Shown here: positions 25,357 through 36,673 of the stretch, one piece after another
Numbering within the stretch: position 1 is the stretch's first letter
Layout of the letters: each line of letters begins with the position of its first letter
Notes under the pieces: generated by a model
Told to the model about the DNA's origin: nothing
The model's input: only the letters and a program-made list of their open reading frames with translations
The model's database searches: none
Program-made: the position numbers and the translations under genes
Origin: Lojkania enalia
Taxonomy: Eukaryota; Ascomycota; Dothideomycetes; Pleosporales
DNA length: 64,000 nucleotides
NCBI GenBank assembly: GCA_010094045.1
Contig: ML986654.1
Span: forward strand, 162,846-226,845
Reading direction: 5' to 3'

Positions 25357-26170
25357 ATGGGCTCCTACTATGATGTCGACGCCATCCTTACCGATTCCCA
25401 GGTAATCATCCATCCCGGATATCGTCCTCATCTGCTCAAACTGCTTACCTTAGCAGAAAGTACCGTGTACGTTTGAGCTGACAGTCTCCGGGCTTGGCTT
25501 CCTCGAGGGCAACATGAGTGGCGATGTAAGATGTCACGCCTTGTCAGCTATCGGTCACGTCGTAACAGTGTTTTGCAGATGAAACAGGGATCCAAAGTAG
25601 AGCTGCCGCTATGGCTTGGCGAAATGCTTGCATTGAGGTACGATCTATCGCTGAACAGGATGGAAGACATTGCCTTACTTGAAGAAAGCCAAAGCCTAAA
25701 CACTTCGTCCTTGGTCACGCTTGACCCGCCATCCGCTCTTGCCCCGCGTGTAATGAACGCCTTGAAAGCTGACCCTAGGATGGTTGATCTTCGAGCACTT
25801 GCGCCGCATTTCTACAATCTCGGCACACGCATCCTGGAAATTTTTGAAGAAGAAGAGATCACAGAAGTGCTGAACGAGGTGACTGCTACTACTAATCCAT
25901 TCCACGCTGCTACAAACGGCTAATGGATGCAGTCATTTAAGTCTCGAGCAGCTGTGATAGCCGACCAAGCACACAACCCCCGGGGGGCCTTAGGCGAAGG
26001 TGCCGACTTCATGCGAGGTCTGGACGAAAACGAAAGACAGCGTAAGTCAGTCAGTCAGTCTTCAAACTCCTTTTCAAATCGCTGACCAGGCGAAAATCAC
26101 AGTGTTTCGGGCAGCTCACGACAGTGCTAAAGCTGTGCGAACATGGATGACAGACCTGAAGAAGAAGTAG
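25357..26170 (+). CDS. psf3: GINS complex subunit Psf3
   Basis: Subunit of the GINS tetramer, part of the CMG replicative helicase. Six exons: 25357-25401, 25457-25525, 25579-25637, 25689-25878, 25933-26041 and 26103-26170; introns of 55, 53, 51, 54 and 61 bp. Product 179 aa, the usual fungal length. It reads MGSYYDVDAILTDSQ, then KVPCTFELTVSGLGFLEGN, VELPLWLGEMLALSQ, LVTLDPPSALAPRVMNALKA, DLRALAPHFYNLG, FEEEEITEVL, and ends in a segment with ADQAHNPRGALGEG and LFRAAHDSAKA. The coding exons are short and several fall below normal open-frame detection. The third intron (25638-25688) is a multiple of three without a stop, so unspliced RNA would stay in frame, but the spliced form matches the family. 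Confidence 0.93.
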
Positions 26171-26508
26171 GACGCCAGATAGATCGGACAATATCCTCAC
26201 TTGTACAGCAGCCTAGTATGTCAACTATGGTGAGATCAGTCGTCATGGGGTCAACAAAATGGTCTCCGTGTGGTGCACTATAACGAGAATAAAAGGAAAA
26301 GACGCTGTGATTGTCACCATCAGACGGTAATGCAACAGGGTATTGGTCCTGAGGAATGCAGAAGACCGAAGCACAACAGTAGAGGGAGAACAACTAAACG
26401 AAGCTCATGAGGTACCGCTAGAATACTAGTCCGTGTACGACATACATTTACCTGGCTGTTGTCAACTGATCCCTGGATGCAACACCTTGCAACACTTGAA
26501 GATAACTT
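26171..26508. other. Convergent intergenic region
   Basis: 338 bases between the 3' ends of psf3 (+) and the CPF-motif gene (-). Nothing recognised. Confidence 0.55.
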
Positions 26509-28189
26509 TCAGCGCATCATCCCTCCCAGATTACTGTTTTGGAGCAGAGACATTAACTGGTCTGGGGGATAGCCAAGAAATACAGGCCCATTAAATACCA
26601 TCTGGGGTATCACTTTGGGGGGATCCTGCACAGGATGTTTTGGCTCTGTTCGCTCGGGGGAAGGTGCTGGAACGATTTCAGGTTCCGGAGGTGAGGCAGG
26701 ACCGTCAAAAAAAGGTGGTTTTGCGTGGTCCGGTGCTTTCCCCATCGCTCTATGGTCAAATGGGCATTTGCTGGGCTTTCCAGGTGTCTCGCCGAGGGGG
26801 CGGTCTATTTTAATTGGTAGGGGAGGAGAGGCGGTTGGAGCAGACCCGACTGACGAAGAGCTGTCCGCACTCGTGTACTTTGCCGGGATTGGGATTCCCC
26901 ACGGCCGGCTTGGCGATTCTCCGACACGGATCTCTTTGAGAGGCCGGTCGAAATGTGCAGTCCGAGCCTCATCGAGAACTTGTCCGGGAGAATCTTCTTC
27001 AGGAGTGGTGTTGTTTAGACTTGCAGTGACAGCGTTCGCCCATTTCTCAACTTTCTTGTCTGGCTCCGGTTCCTCAATAGCATCACCTCCGTCTTCCTCA
27101 TCCTCTCCTGGCTCTTTCGGTAGCCAGGCCTGATGCTTCTGGCCAAGACCCTGTATCATGCTAACGAGATTGCCATACTTTCGATCGAGTTGCTGTATAC
27201 TTTCCGCATTGCTCTGGAAACGTTTGATGCATACCTCATGGCTTCTCGGTATTTCATGTTTGTGCTTTTGGAAGTAAGTCGCTACTTCTTCTGGGGCGTG
27301 CTGATCAAGGAAGCGGATAGGACACACTGCCGCAGAGCCTTCACCGGAGCCCGACACAACAGCCGAGATGTGATCATTTCCGCAAATCTCTGCGCGTATA
27401 GGGTCGGTAAAAGAGGGCCGTTTCGATCTTCTACCTCGAAGACTCCCGCGGAAACTCATCCTAGAGGTTGAACTCCGAGGGGTGGCGAGGGGGGTTTGCC
27501 TAGCGCTGCCGGATGCAAACGGACAGCCAAGTTTACTGGGCGTACCAGGAGTAGTGAAGTCCTTCTCCATATGTGACATGTCGGACTGCTGCGTGTCTAT
27601 TGGCAGTGTTTCCTTATCGGCAGAAGGCCCGCTCCAGATCTTCACTCCACGGTTTTCCATACTGTTCCGAAGTCTTGCCAAAGCGGATTCTGCTTGTCGA
27701 ATATGGACTGCCCTGCTCCTTCTCCCCGCGTCCTCGCTTTGGCTTAGCAGTTGGACCCATTCTATCTGAGGGCGGGGATGTTCGGAGGAGACGTGCTCAA
27801 GTTCTTGGAGGAAAAAGAGGTGGTCCTGAGGTAAAGTGTCCGGTGTGGATCGTTTAAGGAGATCGAGATACTGTAAAAGTCAGTACAGAAGGTTGCTAGT
27901 ACCAAAAACAGTAAATGTTGAATGTAGCAAAATGTACGAGATCAGGATACATGTGATAAATTATCTATCAAAGCCGCGAAGCAGCTTCAGGTCTAGAGCT
28001 AAAAGAGATCATCATGACAAAAAGTATTCGAAGACATAAGAAATGGCTCACCTGTTGCTTCGCCCAGGATAGCTTGCTTTCCAGCTGCCGGTGTTGGTCA
28101 AACAGTAGCTGGTATTCCCCACTCAGGGCCGCGAAGCCTTCTGAAAGCTGGTCCACCAACTGGGAGACCGAATCCCGCTTGTCAGTCAT
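26509..28189 (-). CDS. Conserved-looking fungal protein of unknown function with Cys-Pro-Phe/Ile motifs
   Basis: Exons 28189-28052 and 27870-26509; the 181-bp intron is unusually long for this window but joins KLSWAKQQ to YLDLLKRS in phase and ends in TTTTACAG after an ACTGAC branch point. Product 499 aa. The first 130 residues are predicted coiled coil or helical (VSQLVDQLSEGFAALSGEYQ, then FFLQELEHV and AVHIRQAESALARLRNSME). The middle has three evenly scattered Cys-Pro motifs: KLGCPFAS, AAVCPIRFLDQHAPEEVA and, near the end, SKCPFDHR. A second helical block (CIKRFQSNAESIQQLDRKYG) lies between. The C-terminal half is acidic then Pro-rich, ending NGPVFLGYPPDQLMSLLQNS. I do not recognise the family. 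The CPF-HR segments might coordinate metal, but this is a guess. Confidence 0.72.
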
Positions 28190-28677
28190 CGAAAAAGGGT
28201 TGCCGAGGAAAACATGTACAATAGAAGGGGATGGTGCAGCAAGAGTCCGGAACAGAGTGCCACAGAAGACGCCCAGTTGGCAAAAGTGGGTGATGGACGG
28301 GAGGATTGAGAATGACGGAAAGAAACCAAGATCCATCTGTCGGTGTTTACTGTGTGCGCTGCCTCCGACCATCAATCCTTGGAAGTTTAGTAAGGATGCC
28401 GAGGAATATCACGTGATCGGCGGAACACACCGCCGACAGGTACAGTAGACTAGTTCCTTGGAAGGCACGTCACAGCAAGCTCCGCCTCGTACATCGTGCG
28501 GGTTTACGTATTCCTCTTTGCCATTGGCCTGTATTCTTATACAGCATGCATTCAATTCCTGTTCATCGACATTCCAATTCTTGCTAAACGGCCGCAGTTG
28601 CGCTTTTGCGACTTCTACTCTACATTCCGCTCGTTTGCCCGCTTACACTGACCGGCTCCCCCAACAGTCCTTCTGCC
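28190..28677. promoter_or_regulatory. Divergent promoter region, CPF-motif gene / cis-prenyltransferase
   Basis: 488 bases between two divergent start codons. Frames overlapping it (for example 28458-28784 +) are out of frame with the real genes. No specific element identified. Confidence 0.5.
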
Positions 28678-29873
28678 ATGGCCGAGTCACTCCACAATTC
28701 GCGATTCCGAAAATGGCTTGCGCAATCCCCTCCAGTTGCGTGGGGCGTCCATCAGCTTCGCGGACTACTCATTGGCGCCCTTAGGCAAGGTCCAATCCCC
28801 CAGCATGTTGCCTTCGTTATGGATGGTAACAGACGCTTCGCGCGGGATCACCACATCGAGACTGTGGAAGGGCATTCCCTGGGGTTCGAAGCCCTTGCCC
28901 GCGTATGATGTGCCCGCCTCCATTCGTGGACTGAATAGAGCTAACCTGCAAGCTCAGATTCTCGAAGTATGCTACAAAGCTGGCGTTAAGGTCGTCACTA
29001 TATATGCCTTCAGTATCGAGAACTTCAAGCGGTCGAAGCATGAAGTAGATGCGTTGATGGCCATGGCGAAGATGAAATTGAACCAATTGTCCGAGCACGG
29101 CTCCCTACTCGACCGTTACGGTGCTTCCATCCGCATCCTTGGTCAGCGCAGTCTAGTGAGACCCGACGTGCTCGAAGCCGTGGACAGAGCCATGGCTCTA
29201 ACAGCGAAGAACAACAAGTACGTCGTACAGTGCCCTAACCTAATACGGGATCTAACAATGGATTTACAGGGCAATCTTGAATGTTTGTTTTCCTTACACA
29301 TCGCGGGATGAAATAGCAACGGCTGTTCGGAGCACAGTGGAGACATACAGTAAACCACTTGTGACATCGCCATCGAAGCGTCCGTTCTCCGAGACCCATA
29401 TAACCCAGAATATAAGAAAGCAAATGCTGACAACTGTTCCCGAAGATGTGGCCGAGCAGCTGACAACGTCGCGCTCGACATCCCCATCATCGTCTAACGG
29501 AACGAGCCCAGCAGTAGAAGGAGCACAGTCGCCAGTTACATCAACGGCCATCGATCATTCTGAGAAGGGCGAGGGTCAGAAAACTGCTCCTAACTATCCT
29601 GACCCGGAAACAATCACGGCCGACACGTTGAACGACAATATGCTGACGGCGGGTATGCCTCCGCTGGACCTCTTAGTGCGAACTTCAGGCGTCGAACGGC
29701 TGAGCGATTTCATGTTATGGCAGTGTCATGAAAAGACATCTATTGTTTTCTTGGACTGTCTTTGGCCCGAATTCGATCTATGGCAGTTTTTGCCTGTGCT
29801 CATAGAATGGCAATGGCAACGAAAGAAGCTGCAAGAACAAGAAAGGAATCGGGGTCGTTACAAACTGGATTGA
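28678..29873 (+). CDS. rer2: cis-prenyltransferase, dehydrodolichyl diphosphate synthase catalytic subunit (Rer2/DHDDS type)
   Basis: ER-associated enzyme that extends farnesyl diphosphate with isopentenyl units to make the dolichol precursor needed for glycosylation and GPI anchors. Exons 28678-28902, 28958-29217 and 29270-29873; introns 55 and 52 bp, the first with a GCTAACC branch point. Product 362 aa. Catalytic Asp49 lies in FVMDGNRRFAR; EGHSLGFEAL, VTIYAFSIENFKR and the substrate-binding LLVRTSGVERLSDFMLWQ motif are all present. A Ser/Thr/Pro-rich insertion of about 90 residues sits between NVCFPYTSRDEI and the RTSG motif. The C-terminal FLPVLIEWQWQRKK is typical of fungal Rer2. The first ATG of the exon in frame was chosen; downstream sequence ends in NRGRYKLD. 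Confidence 0.92.
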
Positions 29874-30526
29874 GAAAAGGAGCTCTACAATGGCATTACC
29901 CACAGTATCATTGAAGGGAATCAGCGCGGATGAATTGGTTCATGGACAAGGAAAGAACATACAAAGCACAAAACAATACCCAGTAGAGCGCGAGCAATTC
30001 GTAGACGAGCTAGACCTATGTGGGATTCGCATTTCTAGCTGAAGAATTCACATTTGCGTGGTCTCTCTAAGTTGAGAACGGCCACACATCAGCGCCTTCT
30101 GTTCTATTGGTCTACGAGCATGCGGCTAAGCCGCATCCTTCTAGTTTTTGATCTGACTTTATCTTGATCACACCGTCGCCCAAGCGGTGTACCGAGGCGC
30201 GCGCCATCTGATTCGCGCTAATGTTTGCGTAAGGATTTTGACTTCTGCTTTTTCAGCCGGGCTACGCCTAGAATGTCGCTTTGTCCGGATTTCGTGAACG
30301 CTACGTTACTCTTAAGATGCACATGCCCCGCAGCTTGCGCAGTATTTGGCCGTGATTCCTTCTTGATCTCATAATCTGTTGCAGGAGATATAATTTGCCA
30401 AGCTTTTCGTCTCTCTTCTACCATCTTCATACCAGATAATAGAGAAGGGAGGGGCTCCAGCTAATATCTTTGAAACGTTCTCCGCGGTCTCCATTTGACG
30501 CTTTGCAACGGTGCATAACTAGGAAC
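29874..30526. other. Intergenic
   Basis: 653 bases between two + strand genes. A 70-codon - strand frame at 30218-30430 has no recognisable motif. Otherwise empty. Confidence 0.55.
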
Positions 30527-31983
30527 ATGGCAGCTACGCTTTTATCGCTGCCGCTCGAGCTGCGAGAGCTTATCTACCGGGAACTTTTCAGTCAATACAC
30601 CGTGCGCCACGGTTTCGGTCGCGGGCCTCCTTCCAATCGCACTACCATCCTCCAGACCTGTCAGCAAATTTATCGCGAAGCATGGCGGTTTCTACCGTCG
30701 AGCGTCAAATTCCAATTTCGCGGGACCGAGTCGATGCTTGATACCCTTCTTAGTGTCGATCAAAACGTTGTAACACGCATACGTCATATCCATGTCAAAG
30801 CGTTCCCATTCCCGCTATACGCGACGGGGAGGCCAGACTATTATTCCACATATTACTTCCACAATGCTTTGTCTTTACTTCCAGGGTTGCATCTCGAGAA
30901 GCTTACCGTTGAAGACGCATTCCATGGCTTTGGAATGGGCGATGGTTGGCGAGACGTAGTGACATACTTCGACATTGAAGGATTATTGAAAAGCGATGCT
31001 TGGAAAGAGCTAGTCTATATCACGCCAAATACGGATTTCATTGCTTCCGGATACGACTATAGACAGAAGAGAGTCGCTCAGCCGGAAAACTGGAATGCAC
31101 TAATCCAAGAAAGAGACGGCGCAGATTCGGGCGCAAAGGTGGAGATGTTTATTATACCTGACCGGGATACATCCAAGACGCCTCAACCCTGGTCTGCTAA
31201 GCCTGGGCACGAAGTGATTGAAAATTGGCGCATTGCCGGCCCCGACCAAGATTTGAAGGGCCAAGTCAGAATCGTGGCCTGTAGAGGGAAGAGAGCTCGG
31301 TATGTACAGCTTGGTCTGTCAGAGAAGAAGACATGGAAGGAACTCAAGGATGAGGAAGGAGGTTTTACACGTGAAGGTAAGATATTCTTTCACCTACTAC
31401 AACCTTGTGCTTCCTGTGATCTTGCAAAACACCGTTGCTTGTGTCAGGAGCCATATAAGAGAAAAGAGAAAATGAGCTTGTCCGCCGAACATTTCTCGAA
31501 GACGCTTCTGAGAGTCATCTACTCATAACCCAAGTGGATGAAGCTGACGACAACCAGATTGGACGCCTTACTATAACGATATGGCTGATGCCGTTGGATG
31601 GATATACGGAGGCTGGGGAAGGCGAATGCAAATGGCCAATAGAGCGATCAACGGTTAGCCCTGCAATTACAGCATTGCTACCATTCCGGCACGGTCGAAC
31701 GATTTCTTTTGCGCCCAGGTCTTGTCTTAGCCTTGGGATGGGATCACTATTTGATTTCGATGTTTTGAGAGGTACTGAGCCGCACTTGGTATTGTTTTCC
31801 AAGATGCACGTTTCATATACATTCACCCCAGAATTTACCCCACACGGGTTACACAGCACTATAGATCTTGGCCCCAATGGGATTTCATTTAGCCTGCAAT
31901 TTATTTGTCTACCGTGCCATGCGATCGACGACGCAGACCAAGGTTCCGGGTCTGCGGCTCGGACGTTGAAGTGTCACCTGTGA
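30527..31983 (+). CDS. F-box-like fungal protein (LPxELRxxIY motif), two-exon model
   Basis: The ATG at 30527 begins MAATLLSLPLELRELIYREL, the degenerate F-box/2EXR-like N-terminus found in many fungal proteins, followed by a TTILQTCQQIYREAWRFL helix. Unspliced, the frame ends at 31528 (333 aa). I prefer a two-exon model, 30527-31376 and 31460-31983, with an 83-bp intron beginning GTAAGAT: it keeps an open frame of 174 more codons, giving 457 aa, and continues EKRENELVRRTFLEDASE, HLLITQVDEADD and so on. The acceptor (ATAAG) is weak, because the stronger TCAG upstream leads to a stop. Such proteins are often orphans or lineage-expanded; substrate and SCF membership are unknown. Confidence 0.6.
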
Positions 31984-32057
31984 ACGTTCAGAGTCAGACT
32001 GCGAATCTTATTACCGTGATTGTTCCCAGGCAGTAGTTCTCCTAGCTATGATCCGGC

Positions 32058-33364
32058 ATGCCTTCATTGAGCCATGGCCGCGTTTATCTGATTGTGGGCC
32101 TTTGCTTCGTCGTTCTCTTCTTCGTGTTGAAGTTTCAGCACAGCAGTTACTCAGATGGCGCCTTTCCTTTTTTGAAGCAATATTCTCATCTAAGCAACAC
32201 TCCTCGTGATGGTATTGCCAATGATACCTTTGGTGTAAGTAACCATTATAAGATATCCCCTATCATATCAGTAACCGACCAGGCGTTCAGTTTGAGAAGA
32301 TTTTCGTCATCAACGCGCCATGGAGAACAGATCGCAAGGATTCAATTTCTCTAGCGGCATCATACAGTGGCTTGACCCTTGAATGGATTAAGGGTGTTGA
32401 AGCTAAAAGCATTGAAGAGAAGGCCTATCCACCTGGAAATCACCGAGAAATCTCGCATGGTAATCGGGGAAGTTGGCGAGCCCACATGGATGCCCTTCGA
32501 GAGAATGTTTTAACCATTCCATCTGGCGCACACTCAGTAACGTAAACTAGAATAATCCAGCAAAATCTCACCACAGCGCTAATACTTGAGGACGATGCCG
32601 ACTGGGATTTCCGGATACGATCCATACTAACAGACTTCAGTCACGGCGTACGAAGACTGCCGGAGCTCATCACCCAATCAGAACTACACTCTAGAAACCC
32701 GCCCGAAGCCTCAGACGAGAAGCTCTCGCAATTGGAACTAGCCAAACGCTCTTCTATCTCCGTTCCACCACTTTCCGGTCGCAGCATCCCCAAGTCAGGG
32801 CCCTACGGCCGCGACTGGGATGTCCTCTGGCTCGGCCATTGTGGCGCTCAACTATCCCCTTCATCACCACACAGCCCAGATCGCATCACGATCCCAAACG
32901 ACCCCACAGTCCCCGAACCCCAACATCTTAAGCCAATGTCCCAGGCCAAACTCGACCAGCTAGGATCCCTCTACCCGCCCCATACCCGGGTCATCCACCG
33001 GGCCAACAGCACCCTCTGCACCATCGCCTACGCAGTAACGCAATCCGGAGCCCGCAAACTGCTCTACGAGTTCGGGATCCGTGAGTTCAATAAGGGCTAC
33101 GACTTCGCGGTTTCCGACTTCTGCAATGGACTGACGCGCGGCGCGAAGAGGGAGACGATGCCCCTCTGCATCACCGTGCAGCCGCCCATCTTCAGCCACC
33201 ATTTTCCAGTCAAAATGAAGAGCGACATTATGGGAGTGGGTGCCGGGGGAAAGGAGGTCGGGACAAGGTATGTAAGGTGGAGTGTTAGGATGAATTTAGA
33301 GAGGTTGGTGAAGGGGGAGGAGGGGATTGTAGAGCAGTGGGAGGATGATAAGAAGGCGAGTTGA
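32058..33364 (+). CDS. Glycosyltransferase family 25-like protein, type II membrane
   Basis: Exons 32058-32232, 32283-32506 and 32561-33364 (introns 50 and 54 bp); 400 aa. An N-terminal signal anchor (VYLIVGLCFVVLFFVLKF) suggests a Golgi or ER type II enzyme. The splice restores FGVQFEKIFVINAPWRTDRKD, the usual beginning of GT25 domains; then SHGNRGSWRAHMDALRE, LTTALILEDDADWDFRIRS with the EDDAD metal-binding motif, and GRDWDVLWLGHCG. The C-terminal CTIAYAVTQSGARKLLYEFG, EFNKGYDFAVSDFC and QPPIFSHH blocks are also typical. The first junction is secure; the second uses a weak GTTTTA donor and leaves the loop before LTTALI slightly short, so that boundary may be off by a few codons. Acceptor sugar unknown. 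Confidence 0.82.
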
Positions 33365-34056
33365 TGGATGGGAGGATGTTTGGAATGCTTAGAATCGTGT
33401 TGCTCGAGGTTACTATTAGAACTGTGATTTATTGTCATCCTTTGCTTACATCAAATGGAAAACGTCCTGTTCTTGGGCGACGGGCGTCATTGGATACGAG
33501 GCCCTTGACGAATTTCGAAGCGGGTCTTCTGCGCTAAAAGCAAATTAAAGCAAGTAAAAACTTGAGATGGTGAAAAGCACAGAGAAGCCCGAAACTGTGT
33601 CAAATGAATTCAGCCTGCTCTTATTGAATATCTTGAGATTGCACGGACCCCCAGTTCGGAGTGCGGCTCTGACTTGGCGCCGCAGCCATCGACGCCGTAG
33701 ACGCAGCTCCAGCGCTCGCCCTTGCGCATTCGTCCCAACGAGGAGCTCGCTTCTAGTCCGCAATTGCACCCTGCAACGCGTCGACGCAGTTCTATCTTTT
33801 GGTTTCTGACTCCCGAAAGGCAGTCGCTGCACATATGGATCGCTAAACACGGCGCCGGCGGCCCTCCTCCTTCGATTCCACGCATGCCTTGCGCTCGAAT
33901 CCCGCCGTAGTACGCAAGGCCGGCGTGCGACTCCGAGCTCCGCTGCTTGTGCTCTTTCAGCCAGCTGCCGCCGCCGCTCCTCTTTATTCGGGCTTCTTTA
34001 GGCTGCTTGTTTTTCCATTCTCATGCTGTAGTCCTAGTTGTCGGCACATCAACAAC
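33365..34056. other. Intergenic, promoter of the carboxypeptidase gene
   Basis: 692 bases. The carboxypeptidase frame is open upstream to about 33889, but the signal sequence fits the ATG at 34057. Otherwise only short frames. Confidence 0.5.
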
Positions 34057-36673
34057 ATGGTAATCGTCCCTACCCCTACCCGCTTCACTCGGGTCACAAG
34101 AACAACATTGCTGACCTACCAGCTCCAACTGTTGCCGCTCATTTTCGTCTCCTCCTTTGGCCTAGTCCTATTCGCAAGTGCCGAGCAATTTCCTCCCCCC
34201 GTAACCTACGATACCGTCCTAAACTCACCTATCAACCCGAATATAACTATCTCGTACCGAACACCCGACCCTGGCACTTGCACGACGGCCTTCTCGAAAC
34301 AGAAGCAGTATTCGGGCTATGTCCATCTTCCGCCCCTTACTCTTGAGCCGTATCAGCAGAACTACAGCATTAATACCTTCTTTTGGTTTTTCGAGGCCCG
34401 CGAGGACCCTGAGACGGCTCCTCTCACAATATGGCTGAATGGGGGTCCCGGCTCGTCATCAATGATTGGCCTCTTCCGAGAAGCAGGGCCCTGTGAGGTT
34501 GTCCAATTGCAAGATGGCAGCTACGGCACACAAGCAAGTATGTGGGGTTGGGACCGAAGCTCCAATCTACTCTTCATCGATCAGCCGACTCAGACTGGCT
34601 TCTCCTACGATGAGGTTGTCAATGCGTCTGTCAACATTGTAAATGGAGCGAAATCCGACCCCGCACCGCTTTCCCCTGGGTCCGCGCCTTGGGCTACTCT
34701 GAATGGAACCTTCTCCTCTGGCGATGCTGTCAATACTCAGAACACCAGTCGTATCGCTGCAAGCGCTTCCTGGCACTTCCTCCAGGGTTTTTTGGCCGCC
34801 TTCCCTCAATACAACCCGGGCAAACACCCCAACAGCACGGAAACGGAGCCGGCAGGGGTCAATCTATTCGCGGAAAGCTACGGTGGACAATACGGCCCTA
34901 CTTTTGCCGAATTCTTCGAGACTCAGAATGCGAGACGTCTTTCTGGGGACCTCCCGCGAAACAGCACCCTCGAGATTAAACTCGCGTCCCTTGGTATCAT
35001 CAACGGTTTAGTGGACGAGCTCATTCAAGCACCGTCCTTTCCAATGTTTGCCTATAACAACACCTACGGCATCCGGGTGATTGACCAGACAACCCAGTTG
35101 AACGCCCTTAGTGACTTCAACGCGCCCGGTGGCTGCAAAGAACTAATCAACCAATGTCGAGACAAGATGAAGACTGAGGATCCCCTAGGCGAGGGAGACG
35201 ATCCAGATACGAATGAAGCATGCTTTAATGCCCTGCGTTCATGCAATAGCCTTTTCATAGGCTTGCTGGATGGATCCGGCAGAAATGTATATGATATCCG
35301 AGTGCACAACCCTAGCTCGTTTCCAAGTTATGCCTATCTAGAATATCTGAATACCGACTCTGTACTGCGGTCCATTGGTGCTATCGTCAATTTTACAGAG
35401 AGCAGTCTTGATGTTTGGGGACAGTTTGCCCAGAGTGGGTTGGCCATCCTAGCTGCTTGAAGTTACATGCTGACTCTAAATTCAGCCGGTGATGAGATCC
35501 GTGGAACACAGCTAGAGTCTCTGGCAAATCTTCTTGACTTAGGTGTCCGTATAGCTCTCATTTATGGCGATGCGTAGGTCAGGCTATTGACTGGATATTG
35601 ACTGTTGTGCTGACGCATTCCAGTGATTACATTTGCAACTGGTACGGCGGCGAGGCTATATCGCTCGCCCTAGCCGACTTGCTCCCGGGTTATGCCACGG
35701 CTTTCCCGGACGCAGGCTATGCCGACATCGTTGCCAACAGTTCGTATGTCGGCGGCCAAGTGCGCCAGTTTGGAAACCTCTCTTTTTCCCGCATCTACGA
35801 CGCTGGCCATACCGTCCCTTCCTATCAGCCGGAAACTGCATTTACCGTCTTCACTCGTATCATTCTAGGCAAGGGCATCGGATTGGGGAGAGATGTCGAT
35901 TTGTCGACGTTTGCAACCGAAGGCTCTGCAAATTCCACCCACACTAATGAAGTCCCTGATGAGCCAGAGTCTACTTGTTGGGTGCGAGCCGCCACGGATA
36001 CATGCAACGTAGATCAATACAAAGCGATGAAGATGGGCCAAGGCATCGTTAAGAACGGTGTGTGGTACGCTGAAGAAAGCGATTACGTCCCGCCGACGAG
36101 CTCAGTTGCTGCGGGCAAACCAGGCAGTCTGCCGACAAACGGGCCCACTCCAACCTTACAGGATGGCAGCCCGAATACTCAGACGTCATCGATTCCACTG
36201 ACGGGGGTGTATACGGCGACAGGGACGCCGACACCGTCGTCTGCAGCATCATCGCTTCGGTTCCGTGTCCGGGCAAAACGGTTCCAAATCTTTGACAATT
36301 ATAATGGGGGATTTGAGATGCCGAATTTGGGCGCGATTCTTCCGGTTGCAGTGGTGGGGTGTGTACTTGGCCTGTGAGTTTTTGAACCTCACAGTACGCC
36401 CAACACTGTGACTACCCACGACTACCTGCCTATCTACCTGTGAATATTTTATGCCGAGCATTTCTGTGTTAGATGATACCCATACCCCTCCGTATACTGA
36501 GATTTTGACTTTTTGGTTTTGTTTTTAGCGTCATTGTAGGGTTGAGTGGGTTTGGCGTTTGGAGGTGGTGGTATTGTAAGAGGAAAGGGCGGAAATTTTT
36601 CGGGGGGTTGAAGAGTGAGCAAGGGGATGTGGAGGGAGGTAGAGGGGAGGGTATTCCTGTGATGGGGAATTGA
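34057..36673 (+). CDS. Secretory S10 serine carboxypeptidase with C-terminal transmembrane tail
   Basis: Exons 34057-35434, 35486-35573, 35624-36373 and 36529-36673 (introns 51, 50 and 155 bp); 786 aa. A hydrophobic signal (LLPLIFVSSFGLVLFASA) precedes the mature part. S10 hallmarks: the oxyanion segment TIWLNGGPGSSSMIG; Ser274 in FAESYGGQYGP; the Asp region YGDADYICNWYGGEA formed across the second intron; and His551 in YDAGHTVPSYQPE. Many N-x-S/T sites suggest heavy N-glycosylation. A Ser/Thr/Pro linker leads to the hydrophobic LGAILPVAVVGCVLGL, and the last exon extends this to VIVGLSGFGVWRWWYCKRKGRK plus a cytosolic tail. The final intron's donor overlaps a stop codon, so retention ends the protein inside the membrane span. 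Likely removes C-terminal residues in the vacuole, Golgi or at the surface. Confidence 0.9.

Noticed and set aside
25231..25431. tRNA or small RNA gene in intergenic regions
   Set aside because: No cloverleaf with matching A and B boxes was found by eye here or elsewhere in the window; a tRNAscan run would be decisive.
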